DNA of 64,000 nucleotides from Gemmatimonadota bacterium. Its GTDB lineage: Bacteria > Gemmatimonadota > Gemmatimonadetes > Gemmatimonadales > GWC2-71-9. The DNA lies in assembly GCA_003222035.1 (NCBI GenBank), contig QHUS01000058.1, positions 1 to 64,000 of the forward strand, given 5' to 3'. Shown one piece after another: positions 1 to 8,514 of the stretch. The notes beneath the pieces were generated by a model. The model had not been told where the DNA came from. It searched no databases and was given only the letters and a program-made list of their open reading frames with translations. How positions within the stretch are numbered: position 1 is the first letter of the stretch; each line of letters begins with the position of its first letter. The position numbers were made by a program, and so were the translations under genes.

Positions 1-24
1 CCGAACGATCCCGTGGGAAGTCAT
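1..24 (-). CDS. Possible start of a gene running off the left edge
   Basis: On the minus strand an ATG at 24-22 opens a frame reading M-T-S-H-G-I-V-R to the window edge. It lies 47 nt beyond the xylulokinase stop, in the same direction, and has a good sigma70-like promoter just upstream (48-75). Only eight codons are visible, so no product can be assigned. The context suggests another pentose or uronate gene. There is no Shine-Dalgarno sequence, and the ATG sits inside the recurring 13-bp motif described separately. Confidence 0.3.
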
Positions 25-32
25 AAGATCAC
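20..32. promoter_or_regulatory. Operator-like motif, copy 1 (GTCAT-AAG-ATCAC)
   Basis: A 13-bp near-palindrome with the pattern GTCAT-N3-ATCAC overlaps the presumed start codon of the left-edge gene and lies 16-28 nt downstream of the predicted -10 box. Four similar copies occur in the hemicellulose locus, at 1703, 6372, 8502 and 13254. The odd-length palindrome with a 3-bp centre is the layout used by FadR-subfamily GntR repressors. No regulator gene is present in the window, so this assignment is inference. Confidence 0.35.
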
Positions 33-47
33 CACGTCACCCGCGCG

Positions 48-75
48 ATTCTACCGGCGGCCGCTGGGTTGTCAA
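48..75 (-). promoter_or_regulatory. Sigma70-like promoter for the left-edge gene
   Basis: On the minus strand a perfect -35 hexamer TTGACA (75-70) is followed after a 16-bp spacer by TAGAAT (53-48), which matches the -10 consensus at five of six positions. The -35 box overlaps the xylulokinase stop codon. The next ATG is 23 nt downstream, and the GTCAT-N3-ATCAC motif lies between the -10 box and that ATG, where a bound repressor could block transcription. Confidence 0.55.
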
Positions 76-1556
76 GGAGGGCGGGACGCGGGATAGCTCG
101 CCTGGAATCGGGCGTACAGCCGCTCGTATTCGGCGTGGGCCCGCGCATCCGGGTGTTGCAACGGCGCCCGCCGCAGCGTGCGCGAGACAGCCACCCCGAG
201 GTCCGCAAACGCCCCCGCCCCAACCGCCGCCAGCAACGCGGCGCCGTAGGCCGGGCCTTCCTCCCGATTCACAGTGGTGACGGGAACACCGAAGACGTCG
301 GTGAGGAGCTGCCGGATGAACGGGCTTCGCGCCCCGCCCCCGGTCGCCACCAGGGCGGCGGGAGACAGGCCCTGCGCCTGCAGGATCGCCAACGAATCCC
401 GCAGTGCGAACGCGACCCCCTCGAGCACCGCGCGCGTGAGGTGCGCCCGCGTGTGCGCCAGGCTCAGCCCCAGGAACGCGCCGCGGATCGCGGCATCGCG
501 ATGGGGCGTCCGCTCGCCCTGGAGATAGGGGAGAAACGTCACGCCCGCCGCGCCGGCGGGAACCCCCGCGGCTTCCTCGGTGAGACGCTCGTCCTCGCCC
601 GTTCCCTCGCCCTCGCGTCCGACGCGTGCCAGGTGATCGCGATACCAGGCGAACGCCCCGCCCGCCGAAAGCACCACGCCCATCAGGTACCACATCCCGG
701 GGGCGACATGGCAAAACGTGTGGACGCGCAGGCCCGGGTCGACGCGCGGCTCCGCCGTCGGCGCCAGGACGGTACCCGAGGTTCCCCAGCTGACGACGGC
801 GTCGCCTGACGCGATGGCGCCCACGCCCGCGGCCCCGCAGGCGTTGTCCGCACCGCCGCCCACCACGGGCGTGCCCGCGACGAGACCGCTCGCGGCCGCG
901 GCCTCAGGCGTGACTTGGCCCAGCACCGCACTCGACTCGCCCACATCGGGCAGCAGGGACATCGGCAGGTCCACGGCCTGCATGATGTCGCGGCTCCAGC
1001 GCCGGCGCGCCGGATCGAACATCAGGGTGCCGGACGCATCGGATGGCTCTGCGGCCAGCGTCCCGGTCAGGCGGAATCGCACGAAGTCCTTGGGAAGGAG
1101 CACGGTGACCAGGCGGCCGAACGCCGCCGGCTCGTGCTGCCGCAGCCACAGGACCTTGGGCAGCGTGAAACCTTCGAGCGCGGGGTTCGAAACCCACTCC
1201 CGTAATCGCTCCTCTCCTCCGGCCCGGCGCGTGATCTCCCGGCATTCGGCGGTGGTCCGACCGTCCGACCACAACAGGGCGGGACGGATCACCGCGCCGG
1301 CGCGATCGAGGAACACGGAGGAATGCATCTGCCCGGAGATGCCCACGGCGCCGATCCGGCTCGCGGACTGCCGCTCGAGCACCCGCCGTGTGGACGCGAG
1401 GCACGCCTCCCACCAGCGGTCCGGGTGCTGCTCCGTCCAGCCGGGTTGGGGCGTCTCGAGGGACAGCGACGTCGTGGCGGCAGCGACGACATCGCCCGCG
1501 GCGTCGATCACGAGCGCCTTGACTCCGCTCGTGCCGACGTCCAGGCCCAGAAACAG
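72..1556 (-). CDS. xylB: Xylulokinase (FGGY sugar kinase)
   Basis: Phosphorylates D-xylulose with ATP to give D-xylulose 5-phosphate, the step after xylose isomerase. It has both FGGY kinase domains: an N-terminal phosphate-binding segment reading LGLDVGTSG, the xylulokinase SGQMHS motif, and a GGGADNACGA segment near residue 235 that carries the presumed catalytic Asp. C-terminal motifs include GGGARSPF. About 494 residues is normal for the family. The conserved N-terminus lies upstream of the first GTG (1511). The frame back to its nearest stop has no ATG, GTG or TTG, so a CTG at 1556 or 1550, close to the stop of the short upstream frame (1561), is the most likely start. Function is certain at family level; the start is inferred. 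Confidence 0.9.
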   Translation of the reverse strand: MFLGLDVGTSGVKALVIDAAGDVVAAATTSLSLETPQPGWTEQHPDRWWEACLASTRRVLERQSASRIGAVGISGQMHSSVFLDRAGAVIRPALLWSDGRTTAECREITRRAGGEERLREWVSNPALEGFTLPKVLWLRQHEPAAFGRLVTVLLPKDFVRFRLTGTLAAEPSDASGTLMFDPARRRWSRDIMQAVDLPMSLLPDVGESSAVLGQVTPEAAAASGLVAGTPVVGGGADNACGAAGVGAIASGDAVVSWGTSGTVLAPTAEPRVDPGLRVHTFCHVAPGMWYLMGVVLSAGGAFAWYRDHLARVGREGEGTGEDERLTEEAAGVPAGAAGVTFLPYLQGERTPHRDAAIRGAFLGLSLAHTRAHLTRAVLEGVAFALRDSLAILQAQGLSPAALVATGGGARSPFIRQLLTDVFGVPVTTVNREEGPAYGAALLAAVGAGAFADLGVAVSRTLRRAPLQHPDARAHAEYERLYARFQASYPASRPP

Positions 1557-1560
1557 GGCG

Positions 1561-1707
1561 CTAGAGACGGCGCGCCGCCAGTTCGGCCGTGAACTTAGCG
1601 GCCGCCGCGGTCGCGGCGGTGACGCTGTCGCCGGCGAGGGTTCCCTCGGCGGTCATCCACACCCGCACCAGATTGGCCGTGGCGGTGTTGGTGCCATGTT
1701 GGGTCAT
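1561..1707 (-). CDS. Short alanine-rich ORF before xylB (possible leader peptide)
   Basis: A 48-codon frame runs from ATG 1707 to TAG 1561, four bases before the likely CTG start of xylB. It is Ala/Thr-rich, has no recognised domain, and its start codon lies inside operator-like motif copy 2. It could be a translated leader that delivers ribosomes to the CTG of xylB by termination-reinitiation, or it could be chance. An in-frame upstream ATG at 1755 would lengthen it to 64 codons. Nothing in the sequence proves translation. Confidence 0.3.
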   Translation of the reverse strand: MTQHGTNTATANLVRVWMTAEGTLAGDSVTAATAAAAKFTAELAARRL

Positions 1708-1715
1708 CTTATCAC
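1703..1715. promoter_or_regulatory. Operator-like motif, copy 2 (GTCAT-CTT-ATCAC)
   Basis: It is identical to copy 1 outside the three central bases. It lies in the gap between xylA and xylB and overlaps the ATG of the short leader frame, so a bound protein could control xylB separately from the upstream genes. Confidence 0.35.
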
Positions 1716-1746
1716 TTTTGGCGGCGAACGCGAGCCCCTCCGAAAC

Positions 1747-1761
1747 CGCCCGCATCGGGCG
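1747..1761 (-). terminator. Small GC stem-loop after xylA
   Basis: A perfect 6-bp CGCCCG/CGGGCG stem with a 3-nt loop begins a few bases after the xylA stop codon. On the minus-strand transcript it is followed by only three U residues. It may be a weak terminator or a processing site that lowers xylB relative to xylA. The short U-run argues against strong termination. Confidence 0.25.
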
Positions 1762-1767
1762 CGGTGC

Positions 1768-2934
1768 TCAGCGCACGCCCAGCAGCAGCTCCATCGTCAA
1801 CTGATCGAGGCGCTCGTAGGCGTACCCTCGGGCCCGCAGCGCCGGGAGGTCGAACGCCTCCCGCTGCAGGGTCCTCGAACGTTCCACGCTGAACACGAGA
1901 CGCTCGGTGCCGCCGCTCCGCGCGCGGAGCTCTCCCAGGATTTGCTGGATCTCCGGATCGCGATTGAAGCGGTCCACCTTCGCCTTGAGAATGAGGTACG
2001 TCCGCATATTGCCGGCGGCGAACGCCCACACGCCGTCGTCATCTTCCGTCCGGTAGGCGTGACTGTCGAAGTGCCGCATGCCCGGCCAGCGCGCGTCCTC
2101 GAGCAGCTTCACCAAGAAGAACGCGCCCTTCGGATCGTCGCTGCCAAAGCGGAGGTCCTGATCGAACCGCCCGAGCTTCTGGCCGTTCAAGTCGATATGG
2201 AACAGCTTGCCGGCATCGAGCGCCTGCGCCACGCCGTGCGAGAAGTCGAGACCCGCCATCTGCTCGTGAGCGACCTCGGGGTTCACCCCCACCATTTCGG
2301 GGTGCTCGAGCGTGGCGATGAACGCGAGCATGTGGCCGGTGGTGGGCAGGAAGATGTCGCCGCGCGGCTCGTTCGGCTTCGCCTCGAGTGCGAATCTGAG
2401 ATCATACCGCTGTGAGCGGACATACTCGCACAGGAAGTTGACGGCCTCGCGGTACCAAGCCAGCGCCGCGCGTGGGTCTTTCCCCGCATTGGTTTCGACG
2501 CCTTCACGCCCGCCCCACATCACGTATGTCGTGGCGCCGAGCTCCACCCCGAGGTCGATGGCGGCCATGGTCTTCCGGATCGCGTAGGCGCGGACCTGCG
2601 CGTCGTTGCTCGTGAACGCGCCGTCCCGGAACACCGGGTCGGAAAACAGGTTCGTGGTAGCCATGGGCACCTTCATCCCGGTCGCCTGGAGCGCCGCCGT
2701 GAACTCCTTCACAATGCGGTCTCGCTCGCTCGCCGACGCGCCGGACGGGACGAGATCGTTGTCGTGCAGATTGACGCCATAGGCGCCGAGCTGGGCCAAT
2801 TGCTGCACTGCTCTTACCGGGACCAGCACGGGCCGTACGGGCTCGCCAAATGGGTCACGCCCGACGTTGCCTACGGTCCACAACCCGAAGGTGAAGTGGT
2901 GCTCCGGGCGGGGCGTGTACTCGTCCTGATTCAT
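1768..2934 (-). CDS. xylA: Xylose isomerase, actinobacterial (class I) type
   Basis: Cytoplasmic metal-dependent interconversion of D-xylose and D-xylulose. At 388 residues it matches the short Streptomyces-type isomerases, not the roughly 440-residue class II enzymes. Visible motifs are the catalytic His in NLHDNDL, the YVMWGGREG strand, the metal-binding KPNEPRGD region, the [11 protein letters not shown] metal ligands, [10 protein letters not shown] and FDSHAYR. The ATG (2934-2932) overlaps the TGA of the upstream GH67 gene as ATGA, so translation is probably coupled. xylB lies downstream after a 211-bp gap. There is no signal peptide. Confidence 0.96.
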   Translation of the reverse strand: MNQDEYTPRPEHHFTFGLWTVGNVGRDPFGEPVRPVLVPVRAVQQLAQLGAYGVNLHDNDLVPSGASASERDRIVKEFTAALQATGMKVPMATTNLFSDPVFRDGAFTSNDAQVRAYAIRKTMAAIDLGVELGATTYVMWGGREGVETNAGKDPRAALAWYREAVNFLCEYVRSQRYDLRFALEAKPNEPRGDIFLPTTGHMLAFIATLEHPEMVGVNPEVAHEQMAGLDFSHGVAQALDAGKLFHIDLNGQKLGRFDQDLRFGSDDPKGAFFLVKLLEDARWPGMRHFDSHAYRTEDDDGVWAFAAGNMRTYLILKAKVDRFNRDPEIQQILGELRARSGGTERLVFSVERSRTLQREAFDLPALRARGYAYERLDQLTMELLLGVR

Positions 2935-5102
2935 GGGGCTCCCATCACGGCGTCGCAGCGCGGTTTGCGGGGGTCGGGGGGACAGCGCAGCCGGCGGTAC
3001 CAGTCGAGGTCGTGCGCCGGCGTCTCGTAGTTTGGAGGCAGCGGGAGGTGCGAGAACGACTGCCAGTACAGCACCGAGGCGTCCCGCCACCAGCGCGCCT
3101 CGGCTTCCTGGATGTGCAGAAACGCCTGGGTCCGACGGAATCGCTCCGGGTCCACGAGGTCCGCCATGCCGTCCCAGGTCCGCCGCATCCAGCGCGCGGT
3201 GTCGACACCGGCTTGGTAATGCGCCAGCAGCGCCTCCCACAGAGAGCGGCCCGAGCGCAGGCGCTCGCTCCAGCCGACATGGTGAAACCACAGCAACAGC
3301 TGCTCGGGCACGGAGTCACGGCTGCCGAAGCGCGCCCGGAGTGGTGCCGCATACTGTCGCACCGCGTCGCTCCCCGAAGCCGTCCGGTCAAAGCCGAGGC
3401 CGGCCGAGTCGGCGCGGTTAAAGTACACGGACGTCTGATCGGCACGACCTCCCGTCACCCATGGCCCCGGTCCGTAATGATGGCCCCGCGCCATCTGGTG
3501 GGCGAGCCCCAGCGGAGTCATGTAGTTCACCACCGCTTCGCGCGAGGCAAGCATGATCGCCTTCACCCGGTCGACGACGCGCGGAGCGTTCGAGAACGTC
3601 ATCCGGACCCACTCGTCCGCGATGGCGCTCGAGGGAAGCGTGTAGTCCCACGCCAGCCGGCCGAAGGCGTACCAGTTTGCCTGATTGAAATCGGAGCCGC
3701 ACCAGTCGCGGTCGCTCCCGACGTTGGCGACGCCGGCGATGCCGTGGATCTCTTTCCCCACCGTCGTGCCGGGGCCCCGCACGTATGTGTCGGCGTTGAG
3801 GACTTCCTCCCACACGGGGGCCAGGAACGCGAGGTGGGTGTCCTGGCCGAGGTACTCCTTGGTGATCTGCACTTCCATCATCAGGGGCGTGTGCGGCATC
3901 GCGCCGAACAGCGGATGGAACGGCTCGCGCGGCTGGAAATCGAGCGGGCCGTTCTTCACCTGGAGCAGCACGTTCTTCCGGAATGCGCCGTCGAGCGGCA
4001 CGAACTCGTCCGCGGCTTGCATGACGCGATCGGTCGGCACCTCGCTGCGATACACGAACGCGCGCCACATGACGATTCCGCCGTGCGGCGCGAGCGCATC
4101 CGCCAGCAGGTTGGCGCCGTCGGCGTGCGTGCGGTGATAGTCCTGGGGTCCCGGTTGCCCTTCGGAATTGGCCTTCACCAGGAAGCCGCCGAAATCCGGA
4201 ATCGCGCGGTAGATCTCGTCCACCTTCGCCGCCCACCAGGCGCGAACGCCCGGGTCGAGGGGATCGGCCGTGGGCAGGTTGCCGATCTCGATCGGCGCGC
4301 TGAAACGAGGGCTCAGATAGACCGTGATCCCGTAGGGGCGAAGCACATTGGCGAGGGCGGCGACTTTGACGAGGTAGGCTGGCGTCAAAACGCGCGGGTC
4401 GGCATTCACATTGGTCGGGACCACGCCGTTGATCCCGACGGAGGCGTTGGCCCGTGCATAGTCACGGTAGCGCGGATTGAGCGAGTCGGGGAGGCGTGCC
4501 CACTCCCACAGCGACGCTCCGGCGTAGCCGCGCTCCGCGGTTCCGTCGAGGTTGTCCCAGTGGTCGAGCAGCCGGAGCGGCAGGCGCGGAGCGCTCTGGA
4601 TGTTCAATCCGCGGAGTGGTGTCTCGGTTTGGAGCAGGCGCAGCAGGTGGAACGCCCCGTACAGGACGCCGACATCCCGGTTGGCAGCGACGACGGTCGC
4701 GCGGCGGCCGCGGACCGCCATGTCGCGGATGACGAAACCCTCAGGGCCAGCGTCGCGCAGGGCGTCCCCGAGCGGCAGGCCGGCGACCAGGCGCGAGCCC
4801 GCGGGCGTGCCGACGATGAGAGCGCCGTCGCGGGTCACGTCACCCCCAACGGGGATGTCCCGGCCGAGTAGTCCCCGCAGCCCCGCGACGAGCTCGGCGC
4901 GGGCCGCCTGGATCGTCGGGGCGTCGGACGGTACGACCAGCTGCGTGATGGTGGCGCGGTATTCAGCCAGGCGGGCAGTATCCCCGACCAGGCGATAACG
5001 CAGCCACAGGTCGGACCCGTCCTCGGCGGCGGGCGCCCGCGCGGGAGGAGGGGAGAAGGCGACGCACAGGACGACCCACGACACGAGGAGCCGGAACCGC
5101 AC
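2931..5102 (-). CDS. aguA: Alpha-glucuronidase, glycoside hydrolase family GH67
   Basis: Removes 4-O-methyl-D-glucuronic acid from the non-reducing end of aldouronic acids derived from xylan. At 723 residues it is full length. Recognisable GH67 blocks are [21 protein letters not shown], the catalytic-acid block [29 protein letters not shown] and [12 protein letters not shown], which together hold the conserved catalytic Glu and Asp residues. A hydrophobic N-terminus (residues 1-25, from a GTG at 5102, ending near ARAPAA) looks like a signal peptide. Many GH67 enzymes are cytoplasmic, so export is notable. It sits between a glucarate-dehydratase-type gene (18 nt upstream) and xylA (4-nt overlap). 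Confidence 0.95.
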   Translation of the reverse strand: MRFRLLVSWVVLCVAFSPPPARAPAAEDGSDLWLRYRLVGDTARLAEYRATITQLVVPSDAPTIQAARAELVAGLRGLLGRDIPVGGDVTRDGALIVGTPAGSRLVAGLPLGDALRDAGPEGFVIRDMAVRGRRATVVAANRDVGVLYGAFHLLRLLQTETPLRGLNIQSAPRLPLRLLDHWDNLDGTAERGYAGASLWEWARLPDSLNPRYRDYARANASVGINGVVPTNVNADPRVLTPAYLVKVAALANVLRPYGITVYLSPRFSAPIEIGNLPTADPLDPGVRAWWAAKVDEIYRAIPDFGGFLVKANSEGQPGPQDYHRTHADGANLLADALAPHGGIVMWRAFVYRSEVPTDRVMQAADEFVPLDGAFRKNVLLQVKNGPLDFQPREPFHPLFGAMPHTPLMMEVQITKEYLGQDTHLAFLAPVWEEVLNADTYVRGPGTTVGKEIHGIAGVANVGSDRDWCGSDFNQANWYAFGRLAWDYTLPSSAIADEWVRMTFSNAPRVVDRVKAIMLASREAVVNYMTPLGLAHQMARGHHYGPGPWVTGGRADQTSVYFNRADSAGLGFDRTASGSDAVRQYAAPLRARFGSRDSVPEQLLLWFHHVGWSERLRSGRSLWEALLAHYQAGVDTARWMRRTWDGMADLVDPERFRRTQAFLHIQEAEARWWRDASVLYWQSFSHLPLPPNYETPAHDLDWYRRLRCPPDPRKPRCDAVMGAP

Positions 5103-5119
5103 GGACGGCGCGCCCGGCC

Positions 5120-6364
5120 TCAGGCAGGCACGTGCGGAACGCGGGCGTCGGCCGGATCGGCCCAGCGCGCGTTGGGGATCAGCGGCGCCCAGCCGGGACG
5201 GAGCGGATCCTGGTCGTACGGGTAGGTGCCGAGCCGCCGGAACTCCTCGTGATACCGGGCCACGCGGTCGCGATCCAGTGTCACGCCCAGCCCGGGGGCG
5301 GTCGGCACCGCCATCGCGCCGTTGCAATACGGCCGCTTGCCGCCCACGATCACGTCGTCCACGAGATGATGGTAGTGGGCGTCGGCGGCAAAGGTCAGGT
5401 TCGGGAGGACGGCGCCGAGGTGGAGCATCGTTGCGAGCTGGATGCCGAGCTCGCCGGACGAGTGCACGGCCACGCCGAACTGGAACGCCTCGCAGATTCC
5501 GGCCGCCTTCACGCACGGGCGGATCCCTCCCCAGAATGTCGTGTCGAGGAGTATCACGTCGACGGCGGTCTGCAGCACGTTGGCCGCCAGCTGCTCGAAG
5601 CCGACCACGACCGTGTTCGTCGCCAGTGGCATCCCAATCCGCTCCCGGGCCCGCCGCATGCCGTGCAGCCCGAAGACCGGGTCTTCGAGGTAGTCGTTGT
5701 TGAGATCCTCGATCTGGCGGGCGAACCAGACGGCTTGCTCGGTGGACCAGACGCCGTTCGGATCGAAGCGCAGACTGTCGCCCGGCAGCGCCTCCGCGAG
5801 TGCGCGGTAGCACTCGAGCTCGTAGCGGGGTGGGAACACGCCGCCCTTGAGCTTGTGGGTGGTGAATCCCCACTGAGCCTTCACGGCCTGGGCTTCCGCG
5901 ACGAGCTGGTCGACGGTGCGCACTTCGCCGGCTCCGTTTCCGGCGTTGGCGTAGCGGAAGAACAGGTACGACGCGAACCGGACCTGATCGCGCAGCGGGC
6001 CACCGAGAATTGCGCTCACCGGCACGCCCCACGCCTGCCCCACCAGGTCCAGGCACGCGAACTCCACGGCGGCGAGCATCTGGGTCCGCAGGTTGTACAG
6101 CGAGGCGGTCGGGTTGGCGATGAGAAAGCGCAGCTCCTCGACGCGCGCGGGGTCGCGCCCGATGAGATACGGCTTGAGTCCGTGCACCGCGGCGCTCGCG
6201 CTTTCGCCGCCCCCGCCCAGCTCACCGAGACCGACGAGGCCCGTGTCGGTCTCGACCTCGACGATCGTGCGCACGAAGCGGCCCCAGTGACACCCGTTCG
6301 CATGGCGGAGGGGTGCTTCGAGGGGAACCGAGACCGGCGTCGCGCGAATGTCGGTGATCTTCAT
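5120..6364 (-). CDS. Enolase-superfamily acid-sugar dehydratase, glucarate dehydratase group
   Basis: Cytoplasmic Mg-dependent dehydration of a sugar diacid or acid sugar. The 414-residue protein has the N-terminal capping domain (MR_MLE_N) and a barrel with the general-base motif KLKGG, the metal ligands in RFDPNG, the following YLEDP, an NTVVVGFEQ strand, and HSSGELGI carrying the catalytic His. The KxK motif and the His position fit the glucarate dehydratase group better than mannonate dehydratase. Glucarate derived from glucuronate is the obvious substrate in this locus. A uronate dehydrogenase is not visible here, so the exact substrate is unproven. ATG 6364 lies just downstream of operator-like motif copy 3. 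Confidence 0.8.
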   Translation of the reverse strand: MKITDIRATPVSVPLEAPLRHANGCHWGRFVRTIVEVETDTGLVGLGELGGGGESASAAVHGLKPYLIGRDPARVEELRFLIANPTASLYNLRTQMLAAVEFACLDLVGQAWGVPVSAILGGPLRDQVRFASYLFFRYANAGNGAGEVRTVDQLVAEAQAVKAQWGFTTHKLKGGVFPPRYELECYRALAEALPGDSLRFDPNGVWSTEQAVWFARQIEDLNNDYLEDPVFGLHGMRRARERIGMPLATNTVVVGFEQLAANVLQTAVDVILLDTTFWGGIRPCVKAAGICEAFQFGVAVHSSGELGIQLATMLHLGAVLPNLTFAADAHYHHLVDDVIVGGKRPYCNGAMAVPTAPGLGVTLDRDRVARYHEEFRRLGTYPYDQDPLRPGWAPLIPNARWADPADARVPHVPA

Positions 6365-6371
6365 GGTGACA

Positions 6372-6384
6372 GTGATAAACTGAC
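6372..6384. promoter_or_regulatory. Operator-like motif, copy 3 (GTCAG-TTT-ATCAC on the minus strand)
   Basis: It lies in the 47-bp gap between the MFS transporter and the dehydratase gene, 8 nt upstream of the dehydratase ATG on the minus strand. It differs from copies 1 and 2 at one arm position and in the 3-bp centre. Confidence 0.3.
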
Positions 6385-6411
6385 CTGATGACTCGCCCGG
6401 TGCAAGCCGGT

Positions 6412-7710
6412 TCACGGCCCTGGTCCGCCGACCGGCTCGAGGCGTGGCACCAGGAGGTGCAGGCACACCAGCGCACCGACGTATGCGAGGGCCAGCCCGG
6501 CGAAGATCGGCCCGTAGCCGCCGCGCGTGGTCTCGAGCACGGCGCCGGTCAGTCGCTGGAAGACGAAGGCGCCCACCATCCCCGCGAACCCCCCAATCCC
6601 GACGACGGACGCCACCGCATGCCGGGGAAACATGTCGCTCACCGTGGTAAAGAGGTTCGCGGACCACCACTGATGCGCTGCCGCCGCGGCGCTGACGATG
6701 CCGACCGCCACCCACATCCGTCCGGCGGCCGGCGCGAACATCGTCGGCACGATGGCCAGCGCGGCGACGAGCAATGCCGTCTTGCGCCCGCGGTTCACGC
6801 TCCAGCCGCGCTTGATCAGCGCGCCGGACACCCAGCCGCCGGTGACCGACCCGATGTCCGCAGCGAGGTAGATCACCACCAGCGGACCCGCGAGCCCGGC
6901 GAGACGCACGCCGAACTTCGCATCGAGAAACTTGGGGAGCCAGAACAGATAGAACAGCCACACCGGATCGGTCATCACCTTCCCTATCACGAACGCCCAC
7001 GTCTGGCGCAGACCCAAAAGGCTGCGCCAGGAAACGTCGCCTGCGGGCTCGACCGGGTCACTGCGGATCCACGCCAGCTCGGCGGGCGAAATCCGCGGGT
7101 GTCCCACCGGCTCACGGTAGAGCGTCAGCCAGGCCGCGAGCCAGACGAGATCGAGCGTCCCCGTGGCGATGAACGCCCAGCGCCAGCCGACGGTGAGCGC
7201 GATCCACGGCACCACGAGAGCCGCGAGCACCACGCCGACGTTGCTGCCCGCGTTGAAGATCCCGGTCGCGAGCGCGCGCTCGCGCCGCGGGAACCACTCG
7301 GCCACGCTCTTGACGGCGGCCGGGAAGTTGCCCGACTCACCAAGGCCCAGCAGGGCGCGCGCCGCGCCGAACCCCCCGACCGTCCGCACCAGCGCATGTC
7401 CCATGGCAGCGAGGCTCCACAGCGCGACCGCGAGCGAGAGCCCAACGCGCACGCCGACCCGGTCCATGAACCGGCCCATGGCGAGCAGCCCGAAGCCGTA
7501 GGCGACGCTGAACCACGAAACGATCGCGGCGTAGTCGGTTTCCCGCCATCCGAGCTCGCGGGTGAGCGTCGGCGCGAGGATCCCGAGGACCTGGCGGTCG
7601 ATGTAGTTGACGGTGGTGGCTCCGAACAGGAGCGCAACGACGGTCCACCGTACGCGTGTGCCCGTGCCTCCGACCGATTCAGACGCCGCTGGATACACTG
7701 AACCCGCCAT
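6412..7710 (-). CDS. MFS transporter, hexuronate (ExuT-like) type
   Basis: A predicted proton-coupled inner-membrane transporter of 432 residues with 12 hydrophobic segments. The first helix contains [17 protein letters not shown], characteristic of the anion:cation symporter group that includes ExuT and related hexuronate carriers. The inter-domain loop (about residues 200-230) is hydrophilic. Its place between uronate-catabolic enzymes supports import of glucuronate or aldouronates. The ATG at 7710 lies inside the end of the upstream SDR gene (32-nt overlap); an in-frame GTG four codons on would also leave helix 1 intact. Substrate is inferred from context. Confidence 0.85.
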   Translation of the reverse strand: MAGSVYPAASESVGGTGTRVRWTVVALLFGATTVNYIDRQVLGILAPTLTRELGWRETDYAAIVSWFSVAYGFGLLAMGRFMDRVGVRVGLSLAVALWSLAAMGHALVRTVGGFGAARALLGLGESGNFPAAVKSVAEWFPRRERALATGIFNAGSNVGVVLAALVVPWIALTVGWRWAFIATGTLDLVWLAAWLTLYREPVGHPRISPAELAWIRSDPVEPAGDVSWRSLLGLRQTWAFVIGKVMTDPVWLFYLFWLPKFLDAKFGVRLAGLAGPLVVIYLAADIGSVTGGWVSGALIKRGWSVNRGRKTALLVAALAIVPTMFAPAAGRMWVAVGIVSAAAAAHQWWSANLFTTVSDMFPRHAVASVVGIGGFAGMVGAFVFQRLTGAVLETTRGGYGPIFAGLALAYVGALVCLHLLVPRLEPVGGPGP

Positions 7711-8506
7711 CCACCGGGAGGACGACGCCCGTCACGAACGCCGCCGCGTCGCTGCACAGCCACTGCACCGCGCCGACCACTTCCTCCGGCGTGCCGAGCC
7801 GCCCCATGGGCGTGTGGGCGACAATCGCGCGCGCGCGATCCGTGTACGAGCCGTCAGGCTTGACGAGCACGTTGCGATTCTGCTCCGTCACGATGAACCC
7901 CGGCGCGACTGCGTTGACGCGCAGCCGGTCGCCGTACCGGCGCGCCAGGTCGACGGCCAGCCACTGCGTGAAGCTGTCGATGCCCGCCTTGGCGATGGAG
8001 TACCCCAGGACGCCGCTGAGCGCCCGCCGCGCTGCCATCGACGAAATGTTCACGATGCAGCCGGACCCCTGCCGTCCCATCACCTCGCCGAAGATCAGCG
8101 AGGGGATGAGAGTACCGTGGAGGTTGAGCCGCAGCACCTCGTCCAGGGCGTCGAACGGCACGTCGAAGACCGGCTTGTCGTCGCTGCGGGCGCGCGCGAC
8201 GTTGCCACCGGCGGCGTTGATCAGGATATCCACCCTGCCCCGCGCCTTCAGCAACTCGTCGCGTGCCCGCCGTACCTGCCCGTCGTCGAGGACGTCGGCG
8301 ATGAGCACGGACGCGTCGCCACCCTCGCGGCGGATCGCGGCCGCCTGCGCCGCGGCGGCCTCGGGTCGCCGACCCAGGATCGCGATCGCCGCGCCCGCCC
8401 GCGCCAGGCCCGCGGCGATGGCGCCCCCCAGCACCCCGTACCCGCCCGTGACGACCGCGACGCGTCCGGTAACCGCAAATGGCGACCCGCTCACGGGTGC
8501 GGGCAT
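7679..8506 (-). CDS. SDR oxidoreductase, D-mannonate oxidoreductase (fructuronate reductase) type
   Basis: NAD(P)-dependent interconversion of D-fructuronate and D-mannonate in glucuronate catabolism. The 275-residue protein is a classical SDR: cofactor motif GGYGVLGG, NAAGG, catalytic Ser in NISSM, the YSIAK catalytic pair, and the C-terminal [10 protein letters not shown]. The segments FTQWLAVDLA, APGFIVTEQNR and HTPMGRLG are typical of the SDR-type mannonate oxidoreductases (Bacillus YjmF-like). ATG 8506 follows the upstream esterase stop by one base, implying tight coupling. Uronate isomerase and mannonate dehydratase are not in the window. Confidence 0.85.
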   Translation of the reverse strand: MPAPVSGSPFAVTGRVAVVTGGYGVLGGAIAAGLARAGAAIAILGRRPEAAAAQAAAIRREGGDASVLIADVLDDGQVRRARDELLKARGRVDILINAAGGNVARARSDDKPVFDVPFDALDEVLRLNLHGTLIPSLIFGEVMGRQGSGCIVNISSMAARRALSGVLGYSIAKAGIDSFTQWLAVDLARRYGDRLRVNAVAPGFIVTEQNRNVLVKPDGSYTDRARAIVAHTPMGRLGTPEEVVGAVQWLCSDAAAFVTGVVLPVDGGFSVSSGV

Positions 8507-8514
8507 CTTATCGC
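8502..8514. promoter_or_regulatory. Operator-like motif, copy 4 (degenerate)
   Basis: GGCAT-CTT-ATCGC matches copy 2 at 11 of 13 positions and spans the stop codon of the esterase gene and the ATG of the SDR gene. Because a TAA-G-ATG junction alone creates much of it, this copy may be coincidental. Confidence 0.15.

Noticed and set aside
2931-6056. One 1041-codon protein spanning the GH67 and dehydratase regions
   Set aside because: The first third is the dehydratase gene read out of frame; GH67 homology and a signal peptide begin only at GTG 5102.
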